This document shows positions 1 through 6,523 of a DNA stretch of 10,114 bases, one piece after another (within the stretch, counting starts at the first letter, position 1; the number at the start of each line of letters is the position of its first letter). Where the stretch lies: assembly GCA_964401885.1 (NCBI GenBank), contig CAYOAC010000028.1, positions 1 through 10,114 of the forward strand. Reading direction: 5' to 3'. The notes beneath the pieces are model-generated. The model saw only the letters and a program-made list of their open reading frames with translations. It did no database searches and was not told where the DNA came from. The stretch is from JAULZV01 sp964401885 (GTDB lineage: Bacteria; Patescibacteriota; Minisyncoccia; Phycocordibacterales; JAACPR01). The translations under genes and the position numbers were made by a program.

Positions 1-406
1 CCATTGAAATATAAAATGAAGTGAAAACATCTTTATGTCTTTCTAAAGAAGCCGAGATCAAATTACCTCCTTGCAAACTCTCGGCTATATCATTTAATTT
101 TCTTGCTAATTTTGGGTTGTCATTTTCTGCACCGAGCAATCTGAATATTCTAAGAGCTGAAACTTGAGCAGAAAACAATGTAGCTAATTGTCTAGATAAA
201 ATAACAATATCTTTATTACTTACTCTTTCAAAGAAAGCAATATTTTTCCCGAAAAATCCCCCCTTTTGACCCGCTTCATTAATTGCAGAGATAATAAAAC
301 CCCTTCTTTGAAGTGAACCTATGGCGACGTCAACATTTACGGCTTCAACTGTTCCGTTTTTTTCTTGTCCGTCTTTATCAACTGCTTTATATATGAAAAG
401 TGCCAT
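1..406 (-). CDS. pilC: PilC/GspF-family type IV pilus platform protein, N-terminal part (cut by left edge)
   Basis: PilC is the polytopic inner-membrane platform on which the PilB and PilT motors act. The first 135 residues are visible, starting at the ATG at 406-404 with MALFIYKAVDKDG. The opening beta-rich stretch (FIYKAVDKDGQEKNGTVEA, then SLQRRGFII) is typical of PilC/GspF N-termini. The first T2SSF domain starts near residue 70 with LSRQLATLFSAQVSALRIF, which matches the usual RQLATL...G/A-V signature. The frame is open to base 1, so at least the second T2SSF domain and most membrane helices lie outside. It begins 6 nt after the pilT stop and is the last visible gene of the operon. No Shine-Dalgarno sequence precedes it. 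The family call is firm; PilC rather than GspF follows from the pilMNO and pilT neighbours. Confidence 0.93.
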   Translation of the reverse strand, partial: MALFIYKAVDKDGQEKNGTVEAVNVDVAIGSLQRRGFIISAINEAGQKGGFFGKNIAFFERVSNKDIVILSRQLATLFSAQVSALRIFRLLGAENDNPKLARKLNDIAESLQGGNLISASLERHKDVFTSFYISM

Positions 407-412
407 ACTATT

Positions 413-1474
413 TTATATTAATTTTTCTAATATCGTTGGTTTTAGAGAATAAGTAAAAGCATCTTCAGTTGTAATTTCCCCTCTTCTAACCAAATCAGCA
501 AGTGTTCTATTCATATCTATCATGCCAGAATCTCTTCCTGTCTCGATAATAGTATCGATTTCATGTGTTCTTTTCTCGCGAATTAAGTTTGCTACTGCAG
601 TATTATTTATTAACAATTCATAAGCAGGAATCATACCACCTGATATTCTAGGAATTAATCTTTGAGAAAAGATACCCAACAAAGAGGTTGATAATTGAGT
701 TCTTATTTGATCTTGTTGTTCAGATGGGAATGAGTCAATAATACGATCAATTGTTTGTGCAGCATTGTTTGTATGAAGAGTAGAAAAAACAAGATGCCCA
801 GTCTCAGCAGCAGTAACTGCGGCTTGAATAGTTTCTCTGTCTCTCATCTCACCCACCAAGATAACATCAACATCTTGTCTAAGTGTTCCGATTAAACCTG
901 AATAAAAATCTTTTGTATCAATAGGAACTTCTCTTTGATCAACAATGGATTTTTTTTGAGTATAAACATATTCAATTGGCTGTTCGATTGTAATAATATG
1001 TTCAGCCCTTTCTTGATTCACCTGTTCAATCATTGACGCAAGAGTTGTAGACTTACCTTGTCCTACTGGCCCAACAGTAAGAAAGAATCCTTGTTTTTTA
1101 CGTGCAAATTCTCTTAATATTTCTGGTAGGTTAAGTTCTTCTAATGTTGGTATCTTGTTAGAAATTAATCTTAGAACAATACCAGCCTTACTTTGTTGAA
1201 CGAAAGCATTTCCTCTAAATCTATTACCATCTGAATATTCATAGGCAAAATTTAATTCCAATTCGTTTTCAAATTTTAAAAGTCTCTCTTTCGAAACTAA
1301 TTGTTTTAAAATTCCCAAAGTATCTTCATGTTCCAAAATTTTTGTATTCAAAAGAGGTATCAATTCTCCATTTATTCTAATAGTAGGATATCTACCCTCA
1401 GAAATGTGTAGATCAGAACCATTTTGAGTTATTACTGCATCTAATAATTTTTCTAAAAATGCTTTGTATTCCAT
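413..1474 (-). CDS. pilT: PilT, type IV pilus retraction ATPase
   Basis: A 353-residue hexameric secretion ATPase, the usual PilT length, expected to power pilus retraction from the cytoplasmic face of the PilC platform. The N-terminal PAS-like domain begins with DLHI...GRYPTIRINGEL (about residues 21-39). The Walker A loop is GPVGQGKST (135-143), the Asp box ITIEQPIEY (161-169), the Walker B region DVDVILVGEMRD (201-212, catalytic Glu209), and the His box STLHTNNA (221-228). The PilT-specific C-terminal element is present as AVANLIREKRTHEI (303-316), followed by the GMIDMNRTL helix. Two positions are unusual: Walker A has V and Q where T and S are common, and the Asp box has Gln165 where Asp is usual. 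It starts 2 nt after the response-regulator stop. It should act with PilB and PilC from the same operon. PilT versus the paralogue PilU cannot be fully separated by eye, but the AIRNLIRE-like motif favours PilT. Confidence 0.95.
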   Translation of the reverse strand: MEYKAFLEKLLDAVITQNGSDLHISEGRYPTIRINGELIPLLNTKILEHEDTLGILKQLVSKERLLKFENELELNFAYEYSDGNRFRGNAFVQQSKAGIVLRLISNKIPTLEELNLPEILREFARKKQGFFLTVGPVGQGKSTTLASMIEQVNQERAEHIITIEQPIEYVYTQKKSIVDQREVPIDTKDFYSGLIGTLRQDVDVILVGEMRDRETIQAAVTAAETGHLVFSTLHTNNAAQTIDRIIDSFPSEQQDQIRTQLSTSLLGIFSQRLIPRISGGMIPAYELLINNTAVANLIREKRTHEIDTIIETGRDSGMIDMNRTLADLVRRGEITTEDAFTYSLKPTILEKLI

Positions 1475-1476
1475 AA

Positions 1477-1860
1477 TTATAATATTGCGTTAATTTCTTG
1501 TACTACTTCTGTTGGAGTTTTTAATGCTTTAACAATAAATAAATCAGCCTTTACCTCTTTAGAAATATTTAAATCTTCTTGTTGATTTTGATTACTTAAT
1601 ACAACAAATTTAGCATTAGGGTGTAAGTTGAATTTTCGATATTCGCGAGCAAAAGTCCACCCATCCATATTTGGCATAATAATATCAAATATGACGGCAT
1701 CAACTTCTTTTTCTTCTTTTAATTTATCAAGTGCTTCTCGAGCAGAAGAAAAAGAAAGGACTTCAAAATTTGATTTCTTAAATTTTGTTACATACATATC
1801 TAATAAAAAAGTATCATCATCAATTATTACAATCTTTTTTGGTTTATTTATCTCAGTCAT
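1477..1860 (-). CDS. Stand-alone CheY-like response regulator (receiver domain only)
   Basis: A 127-residue single receiver domain with no output domain. All phosphorylation residues are present: the acidic cluster Asp14-Asp15-Asp16 after beta-1 (KIVIIDDD), the phospho-acceptor Asp59 in VIFDIIMPNMDGW, the switch Ser89 in VVLSNQ, and the conserved Lys111 after beta-5 (LFIVKAL). It should therefore be phosphorylated by a histidine kinase, none of which is encoded in the window. It lies between pilB and pilT, 2 nt from pilT and 53 nt from pilB. This resembles the PilG/PilH regulators of twitching, though those sit in a chemosensory operon. Control of motor activity is an inference from position. 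A TATAAT exactly 6 nt before the ATG suggests its own promoter. Inside a continuous pilus operon, its start at 1860 is supported by the N-terminal MTEINKPKKIVIIDDD. Confidence 0.93.
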   Translation of the reverse strand: MTEINKPKKIVIIDDDTFLLDMYVTKFKKSNFEVLSFSSAREALDKLKEEKEVDAVIFDIIMPNMDGWTFAREYRKFNLHPNAKFVVLSNQNQQEDLNISKEVKADLFIVKALKTPTEVVQEINAIL

Positions 1861-1866
1861 AAAATA

Positions 1867-1872
1867 ATTATA
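1867..1872 (-). promoter_or_regulatory. Candidate -10 element before the response-regulator gene (leaderless type)
   Basis: The minus strand reads GGTATAATTATTTTATG. The TATAAT (1872-1867) ends 6 nt before the ATG, so transcription would start at or next to the start codon. The best -35 match at 17-bp spacing is only TGGTTA (3 of 6). An AAGAAGG further upstream could be a distant Shine-Dalgarno (12 nt from the ATG) if the message is read through from pilB. The 53-bp gap (1861-1913) also holds an imperfect hairpin (1895-1910) without a U-tract, so I do not call a terminator. Confidence 0.4.
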
Positions 1873-1913
1873 CCTTCTTCTTATCTAATTAACCATCTTC
1901 GTAAGAGGATAAA

Positions 1914-3629
1914 TTATAGTTCATTAATCTCCTCAAAAGGAATGATTTTTTGCATAGCCTTTCTAATAGCGTCTTCTCTCATAGTTATCAAACCTTGGCT
2001 TCTAGCAACTTTATAGATTTCAGATTCAACAGGACTTTTAAGAATTACCTGTTCGATTTCTTTTGTCATTTGGAACATTTCAAATACAGCTTCCCGACCC
2101 TTTGTACCATTTGGACAATCTGATGTTGCTTGTATTTTTAACATTTCAGTACCTATTGGAATCTCATTCCTAAATTGTTCAGGTAAATCTGCAAATTGTT
2201 TATCGACCATCATTTTTGTACTGCCTTCAACCGGTAATATCTCACCACTATTTGGACAAATTTTTCTAACCAAACGTTGAGCAATACCCAATATTAAAGT
2301 TGGTGGAATAAGATAAGGATCAACACCCATATCTACAAGTCTTGGGACAATACCGCAAGCAGTGTTGGTGTGAATTGTAGAAAGCACAAGGTGACCAGTA
2401 AGAGCAGCCTGAATAGCAAGTTTTGCAGTTTCACCATCTCGGATCTCTCCCACCATAATAATGTCGGGGTCTTGTCTCAAAGTGGTTCGAAGACCAGTAG
2501 CAAAAGTGTAACCGATTTCGGCATGAACTTGTGATTGATTTACCCCTTCAACAGTATACTCAACCGGATCTTCAAGCGAGAGAATATTTTTTGTACTTGA
2601 ATCAAGTTCTTGTAATACAGAGTACAGGGTTGTTGATTTTCCTGAACCTGTTGGTCCAGAAATTAAAATCATTCCATAAGGTTTTTTAATTGCGTTCTTA
2701 AGCATTCCTAAATATCTTTCAGATAAACCTAAATTATCCATCTTTTTAACACCTTTATTTTGATCCAAAATTCTCATTACGACTTTTTCACCAAAATATG
2801 TTGGGAAAGTAGATACACGAAAATCAATTTTTCTTCCATCAATACGAGCCTGAAAACGACCGTCTTGTGGTTTTCTTTTTTCGTCCAACTTCATTTGTGC
2901 CAAAATTTTGATTCTCGCAGCAACAGGACCAGCAACTTTTAATGGAAGAATAATACTTGCATTTAATATACCGTCAATTCTAAATCTAACTCGAACTTTA
3001 TCTGAAATAGGTTCCACATGAACATCAGAAGCACCATACTCAACAGCATATCTAAGAATGGTGGCAACAATCTTTGTAACCGGTGCATCTTCAACTAGAT
3101 TGCTATCATCTTTAATCTTGCTAGATTCTAATTGTTTTTTTATTTCTTTTTCTTCATCAGATAGTTCTGATTCCAACTCTGTTAAAGCTTCATTAACTTG
3201 CCCTGACAGACCTTTATATACTTCTAAAACTTTTTGAAAATCATCTTCTGATATAAGAAATAATTTAAAAGGTAAATCTTCTTTTGTTGTAATAAAATTC
3301 AAAGCATCTCGAGCTTCAATACTTTCAGGATTAACAATGCCTATTTCCAAAACTCCCTTATCGATAGATAGCGGAACAAATTTATAATGTATTGCAGATT
3401 CTTCAGGAATATATTTTAAAATATCAAAAGGAATATTATAAGATTCAAGACTTTTATAAGGGACACCGAAATATTCTCCTTTTACCAATAAAAGATCTTC
3501 TTTTGAAACTCCCCCATCTAATAATATAAGATCTATAGACTTACCAGATGTTTTAATTTGTTCTTTCAAAAAAGGAATTTGATCCGGAGCAATCACTTTT
3601 TTTGTTGCTAGAAAATTTAGAAAGCTCAT
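1914..3629 (-). CDS. pilB: PilB, type IV pilus extension ATPase
   Basis: A 571-residue GspE/PilB-type ATPase, full length for the family, that powers pilin polymerisation. Residues 1-140 form the T2SSE N-terminal (MshEN-like) region. An acidic linker follows (about 145-180, ELESELSDEEKE). The N2 domain has the typical APVTKIVATILRYAVEYGASDVHVEP (182-207). Catalytic motifs are Walker A GPTGSGKST (325-333), Asp box SLEDPVEY (351-358), Walker B DPDIIMVGEIRD (387-398, Glu395) and His box STIHTNTA (417-424). The usual zinc-binding CxxC...CxxC pair near the C-terminus is reduced to Cys458 (KICPNSGE) and Cys505 (SDCPNGTKGRE), so the tetracysteine site is lost. It begins 9 nt after the pilP-like stop. 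PilB rather than GspE is inferred from the linked pilMNO and pilT genes. Confidence 0.95.
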   Translation of the reverse strand: MSFLNFLATKKVIAPDQIPFLKEQIKTSGKSIDLILLDGGVSKEDLLLVKGEYFGVPYKSLESYNIPFDILKYIPEESAIHYKFVPLSIDKGVLEIGIVNPESIEARDALNFITTKEDLPFKLFLISEDDFQKVLEVYKGLSGQVNEALTELESELSDEEKEIKKQLESSKIKDDSNLVEDAPVTKIVATILRYAVEYGASDVHVEPISDKVRVRFRIDGILNASIILPLKVAGPVAARIKILAQMKLDEKRKPQDGRFQARIDGRKIDFRVSTFPTYFGEKVVMRILDQNKGVKKMDNLGLSERYLGMLKNAIKKPYGMILISGPTGSGKSTTLYSVLQELDSSTKNILSLEDPVEYTVEGVNQSQVHAEIGYTFATGLRTTLRQDPDIIMVGEIRDGETAKLAIQAALTGHLVLSTIHTNTACGIVPRLVDMGVDPYLIPPTLILGIAQRLVRKICPNSGEILPVEGSTKMMVDKQFADLPEQFRNEIPIGTEMLKIQATSDCPNGTKGREAVFEMFQMTKEIEQVILKSPVESEIYKVARSQGLITMREDAIRKAMQKIIPFEEINEL

Positions 3630-3638
3630 ATTATATTA

Positions 3639-4076
3639 TTAGTTAGAAGTTTTAGTTGTTGTCGCTGTAGAAGTTGCGTTTGTGTTAGGTTTATTATTTT
3701 TTGTTGAAGTAGCATTTGTTGATGTGCTATTTGTTGAGGTCGATCGGATTGTTGAAGTAAAACTTATATCTCCAATTGGTGCAAATGGATTGAGTCTACC
3801 AACAGGTTCATCAGATATCGTTTGACTTCTATCAGTCAAAGAAAGATAAACTTTATTTGTAAAAATTGTTTTATCCAATTTTATACTTTCTAATCTAAAC
3901 AATGCTTGAGATATTTGATTACCTATTAATTTTGTATCACCATAAGTTTTTTGTTTTGCACTACTATTTAATAGACTGTCAGCTTCAGGATCCTTTTTGA
4001 TAAATACTGAATAAACTACAAATAAAATTCCTATGATAAGTATTATTAAAATGATTTTTTTAAGTTTAGGTGTCAT
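3639..4076 (-). CDS. PilP-like membrane-anchored protein with Ser/Thr/Asn-rich tail
   Basis: A 145-residue protein in the place where pilP follows pilO in classical operons. It has a short basic N-terminus (MTPKLKK), one membrane helix (about 8-26), a predicted extracytoplasmic segment, and the sequence GRLNPFAPIG (93-102), which resembles the conserved (N/D)PF motif of PilP proteins. Residues 107-145 are low-complexity and nearly all Ser, Thr, Asn and Ala, with repeated TSTN/NATST units. There is no lipobox Cys, so unlike classical PilP it would be held by its helix rather than by lipid. It starts 5 nt after the pilO stop and ends 9 nt before pilB. The inferred role is a partner of PilN and PilO in the alignment complex. 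Without an outer membrane the PilQ-binding job of PilP would not apply. The PilP link rests on gene order and the NPF motif, so the function is tentative. Confidence 0.65.
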   Translation of the reverse strand: MTPKLKKIILIILIIGILFVVYSVFIKKDPEADSLLNSSAKQKTYGDTKLIGNQISQALFRLESIKLDKTIFTNKVYLSLTDRSQTISDEPVGRLNPFAPIGDISFTSTIRSTSTNSTSTNATSTKNNKPNTNATSTATTTKTSN

Positions 4077-4081
4077 ATATT

Positions 4082-4681
4082 TTATTTAAGCCAATAGGTA
4101 TCGAACGTTACCTTATAATCATAAAATGAACTATCTTCTGGTCCACGAGAAACTTCAATGTTTCTAATATCAACAAGTCTTAAAGATTCTTCTAGTTGTC
4201 CCAAGAATTTAAGGAAAACTTCGTACTTAGCAGAAACAGTAAATGAAAAAGATATAACACCTATCTTAGAAGTATCAACATATTTTAAACCATCCTCTTC
4301 TTTCTTTCCTTTAAAATTACTTTGTGTATCAGTTTTTTTGGCATCATTAGAAATTCCTGATTCTTTGGATTGGATACTTATATCTCTTATAACTATAGAA
4401 GAACTACTTGCGATATTATTAATATCAATAATCAATCTAACATTATCAACTGTATCTGGTAATAATTTTTCTAATTTATTTTTTTCGGCTTGTGATATTT
4501 GATCAAATTTTTTGGACAAATCATCTTTTTTAATTTTAAGATTATTAGCTATTACAATAACCTCTTCATTAGCTTTAATTTCTGCTTGAAGTTCCTGCAC
4601 CTTTTTATATTCAGGATCAACATAAAAGAAAAAGATTCCGATCGCAAGAAGTATTAAAATTATTGGTCCGAAGCTTTTCAT
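4082..4681 (-). CDS. pilO: PilO-like alignment-complex protein
   Basis: A 199-residue bitopic inner-membrane protein. A three-residue N-terminus leads into a membrane helix (about 4-20, ending FFFYVDPEY). A coiled-coil region follows (about 23-72, rich in Lys/Glu heptads) and ends in LEKLLPDTVDNVRLIIDINNIA, typical of PilO. After a hydrophilic linker (about 106-138) comes a ferredoxin-like domain with FSFTVSAKYEVFLKFLGQL and ESLRLVDIRNIEV. PilO pairs with PilN to link the cytoplasmic PilM ring to the pilus channel. The open frame extends to 4810, but that would overlap pilN by 128 bp and put 43 non-membrane residues before the helix. The ATG at 4681-4679, 1 nt after the pilN stop, is therefore chosen. 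The fold and order support the call, although sequence conservation in this family is low. Confidence 0.82.
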   Translation of the reverse strand: MKSFGPIILILLAIGIFFFYVDPEYKKVQELQAEIKANEEVIVIANNLKIKKDDLSKKFDQISQAEKNKLEKLLPDTVDNVRLIIDINNIASSSSIVIRDISIQSKESGISNDAKKTDTQSNFKGKKEEDGLKYVDTSKIGVISFSFTVSAKYEVFLKFLGQLEESLRLVDIRNIEVSRGPEDSSFYDYKVTFDTYWLK

Positions 4682-4682
4682 G

Positions 4683-5312
4683 TTAATCTGTTTTATTTTT
4701 AGATGATAATGAATCTTTATAGAAAATAAGTTTTGGCTCCAAAGTTGCTTTGAATGTAAATCCAACTCTCTTTGTTTCAAGATCCGCTCTAAGATCCGTA
4801 AAAATAACATTCCTCATATAACCACTTTTACCAAAAGAATCTGATTGCAAAACGATAGTTTCATATTTTAAGGCTTCTCCTGATCCAGAAATATTTATTG
4901 TCCCATCATGATTATCTTGGAAAGAAAAACTAGAAAAAGAAACCGTTTTAAGAGTATATTCTTGAAGCAAAGAATATACGGCAGAAGGAGAAACGTGATT
5001 TTCTAACATGAACATTGCTTCTTGAATTCTTGTGTCTAATCTAGATGAAGCCTTAACAAAATCATCATTAAAATTTTTCTTTGAAGATTCCATTATAGAA
5101 ACCTGATCTGTTATATCTTTTTTTAATTTTATTTGCCAAAAGTATGTTAATACTCCTCCAGCAATAATTGCTAACAATATCAAGGTGGCTATAAAAGAAA
5201 AAATAGTTCTAGCAACATTCCTATTGGATTTCAAAGAACCTCCTGCCTGAAAATCCACCGCAGTATCGATATTTTTTCTGGGTATAAAAGAAGTTTTAAT
5301 TTGATTATCCAT
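4683..5312 (-). CDS. pilN: PilN-like alignment-complex protein
   Basis: A 209-residue bitopic membrane protein directly after pilM. The cytoplasmic N-terminus carries KTSFIPRK (6-13), which sits where PilN has the INLLPxR peptide that docks into PilM. The linker to the membrane is longer than usual (about 35 residues). One helix spans about 36-58, followed by a coiled-coil segment (62-100) and a ferredoxin-like region with TINISGSGEALKYETIV (138-154). PilN dimerises with PilO and passes information between PilM and the periplasmic or external parts. It is separated from pilM by 55 bp and from pilO by 1 nt. The larger gap upstream could hold an internal promoter. Identification relies on topology, the docking peptide and gene order rather than strong sequence identity. 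Confidence 0.78.
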   Translation of the reverse strand: MDNQIKTSFIPRKNIDTAVDFQAGGSLKSNRNVARTIFSFIATLILLAIIAGGVLTYFWQIKLKKDITDQVSIMESSKKNFNDDFVKASSRLDTRIQEAMFMLENHVSPSAVYSLLQEYTLKTVSFSSFSFQDNHDGTINISGSGEALKYETIVLQSDSFGKSGYMRNVIFTDLRADLETKRVGFTFKATLEPKLIFYKDSLSSKNKTD

Positions 5313-5324
5313 AACTTATTACTA

Positions 5325-5353
5325 AGTATAAAACTGTTTAAGATAAGATACAA
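5325..5353 (-). promoter_or_regulatory. Possible internal promoter upstream of pilN
   Basis: In the 55-bp pilM-pilN gap the minus strand has TTGTAT (5353-5348), 17 bp, then TATACT (5330-5325), followed by 12 nt to the pilN ATG. The -35 matches TTGACA at 3 of 6 and the -10 matches TATAAT at 5 of 6. This is the widest gap in the operon, but matches of this quality occur by chance in AT-rich DNA. Confidence 0.25.
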
Positions 5354-5367
5354 TAGTTTTTATTAAC

Positions 5368-6492
5368 TTATTCTAACTCTTGTAATTTTCTTAACGCCAA
5401 ACCAACAGCTGTTGCAAAAGTTGATCCTGTTAATGCCAGTGACTCCTGTAAAAATGCGGGTGCTTGAGTCCTGGAAAAAGGATTGGCCGCAACAATAGTA
5501 ATTCCAATCTGTTCTTGTGCACGTTCTTGCATTGTATTTAATAGACATCCACCTCCAACAAGTATCATTTTAGAGACAACTTTATTAAATTTTCTACCAT
5601 AATTAACAATTGTCGCATTAGTTTGACCGAATATAGGTGCCAAAACTAAATCTATAATTTGTTTTATTTTATCGTCTTGAGCCTGATCATTATGACCAAA
5701 ATTTCTTTTTAACTTTTCAGCATATTCAATAGTTACACCAAGAGAACTGGCTACATTTAAAGTTATATCTTGAGAGCCTTTATTTATACTGTGTGATTCT
5801 TTAATTATCCCCCTCTCAACAATATAAATCTTTGTAGAAGATGCTCCCATATCAAAAACGAGAACTGAACTTGAAGAATCAGCGGTATCAAGAACTGATC
5901 TAATGGTACTAAACATCTCTATTTCAAAAAAAGTAGTATTTAATTTTGACAGAGACACAACAGCACTAAAATCATTCAAAACATCATTATGAATTGCTAC
6001 AACCAAAACATCAGACATAACAACTTTTTTACCATCAACTTCTTGTACCGCATCATCCTCACTCTCAGCTTTTGGTATTACAAACCAATCTAAAGAAACT
6101 TCTGAAATTGGAACTGGAATATATTTTCGGGCTTCGATAGGAACAATTTGAGATAATTGTTTTTGGTCTAATTTGGGTAGGCTTATAATAGAAACCATGC
6201 TTGATTTCATTGGGATAGAGATAGCAGAATCAATAGTTGTAACATTTGCTTCTCTCATAACATCTAGCAATGCTTGAGAAACTTTATCAGAAGTCAACTT
6301 TGTAGAACGACCAATCTGAGTACCCGCATATGGTCCAAGAGCAATTTCTCCATATGTTTCAAGAACAGCTCTACCCTTTTGTCTTTTGAGTTGAACAATT
6401 TTGATAGAAGAAGACCCAATATCAATACCGAGAACGCTCGGGTTTTTATTTTTTGAAAAATTATTAAAGAAATTATCAAGAAAATTAGCCAT
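5368..6492 (-). CDS. pilM: PilM, actin-like type IV pilus assembly ATPase
   Basis: A 374-residue cytoplasmic protein of the FtsA/actin superfamily. Actin-fold motifs appear in order: phosphate-1 loop LGIDIGSSSIKI (21-32), phosphate-2 loop LVFDMGASSTKI (211-222) and adenosine motif LVGGG (311-315). PilM-specific stretches include VPIEARKYIPVPISEVSLDW (117-136) and the closing TAVGLALRKL. PilM forms the cytoplasmic ring that binds the N-terminal peptide of PilN and relays motor state to the alignment complex. It is the first gene of the pilus operon, facing comF across 31 bp. Its promoter probably lies in that gap (TGATATAAT, 15 nt before the ATG). The start at 6492 gives a short N-terminal tail MANFLDNFFNNFSKNKNPSV before the first strand, plausible as an amphipathic helix. 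Full family length and nothing missing. Confidence 0.96.
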   Translation of the reverse strand: MANFLDNFFNNFSKNKNPSVLGIDIGSSSIKIVQLKRQKGRAVLETYGEIALGPYAGTQIGRSTKLTSDKVSQALLDVMREANVTTIDSAISIPMKSSMVSIISLPKLDQKQLSQIVPIEARKYIPVPISEVSLDWFVIPKAESEDDAVQEVDGKKVVMSDVLVVAIHNDVLNDFSAVVSLSKLNTTFFEIEMFSTIRSVLDTADSSSSVLVFDMGASSTKIYIVERGIIKESHSINKGSQDITLNVASSLGVTIEYAEKLKRNFGHNDQAQDDKIKQIIDLVLAPIFGQTNATIVNYGRKFNKVVSKMILVGGGCLLNTMQERAQEQIGITIVAANPFSRTQAPAFLQESLALTGSTFATAVGLALRKLQELE

Positions 6493-6507
6493 AATTTAGA
6501 TAAAATG

Positions 6508-6516
6508 ATTATATCA
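6508..6516 (-). promoter_or_regulatory. Extended -10 promoter element for pilM and the pilus operon
   Basis: The minus strand reads TGATATAAT (6516-6508), a perfect extended -10 (TGnTATAAT). It lies 15 nt before the pilM ATG, so the leader would be only about 8-9 nt. No convincing -35 is seen. It overlaps the inverted repeat AATGAT-TAT-ATCATT (6504-6518) and the candidate -10 of the divergent comF gene. Confidence 0.55.
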
Positions 6517-6517
6517 T
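6512..6517 (+). promoter_or_regulatory. Candidate -10 element for comF (leaderless type)
   Basis: TATCAT lies exactly 6 nt before the comF ATG at 6524, so the message would begin at or beside the start codon. It matches TATAAT at 5 of 6 and has no clear -35. It shares two base pairs with the pilM -10 on the other strand, so polymerase bound at one should block the other. Confidence 0.35.
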
Positions 6518-6523
6518 TATTTA

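Larger units (their letters stand above)
6504..6518. repeat. Short inverted repeat in the pilM-comF divergent promoter
   Basis: AATGAT and ATCATT are perfect inverted arms around a TAT spacer, centred in the 31-bp gap between two divergent genes. It could be an operator, or simply the product of two opposed -10 boxes overlapping. Confidence 0.4.

Noticed and set aside
1628..1867. Plus-strand open frames opposite the pilus genes (for example 1628-1867, 2760-2942, 4158-4502, 6274-6456, 9680-9883) and minus-strand frames 5363-5548 and 6294-6530
   Set aside because: Each lies within a well-supported gene in another frame and shows no family motif.
1895..1910. Imperfect hairpin ATCTTC-GTAA-GAGGAT between pilB and the response regulator as a terminator
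   Set aside because: The six-pair stem contains a mismatch in the transcribed strand's RNA, and no U-tract follows it. Read-through in the operon is likely.
3630..3635. TATAAT directly before the pilB ATG as a promoter
   Set aside because: It touches the start codon with no spacing, so a transcript from it would begin inside the gene. It is an AT-rich chance match.
4682..4810. Upstream extension of the pilO frame to an ATG at 4810
   Set aside because: It would overlap pilN by 128 bp and place 43 residues before the membrane helix. The ATG at 4681, 1 nt after the pilN stop, gives a normal PilO N-terminus.
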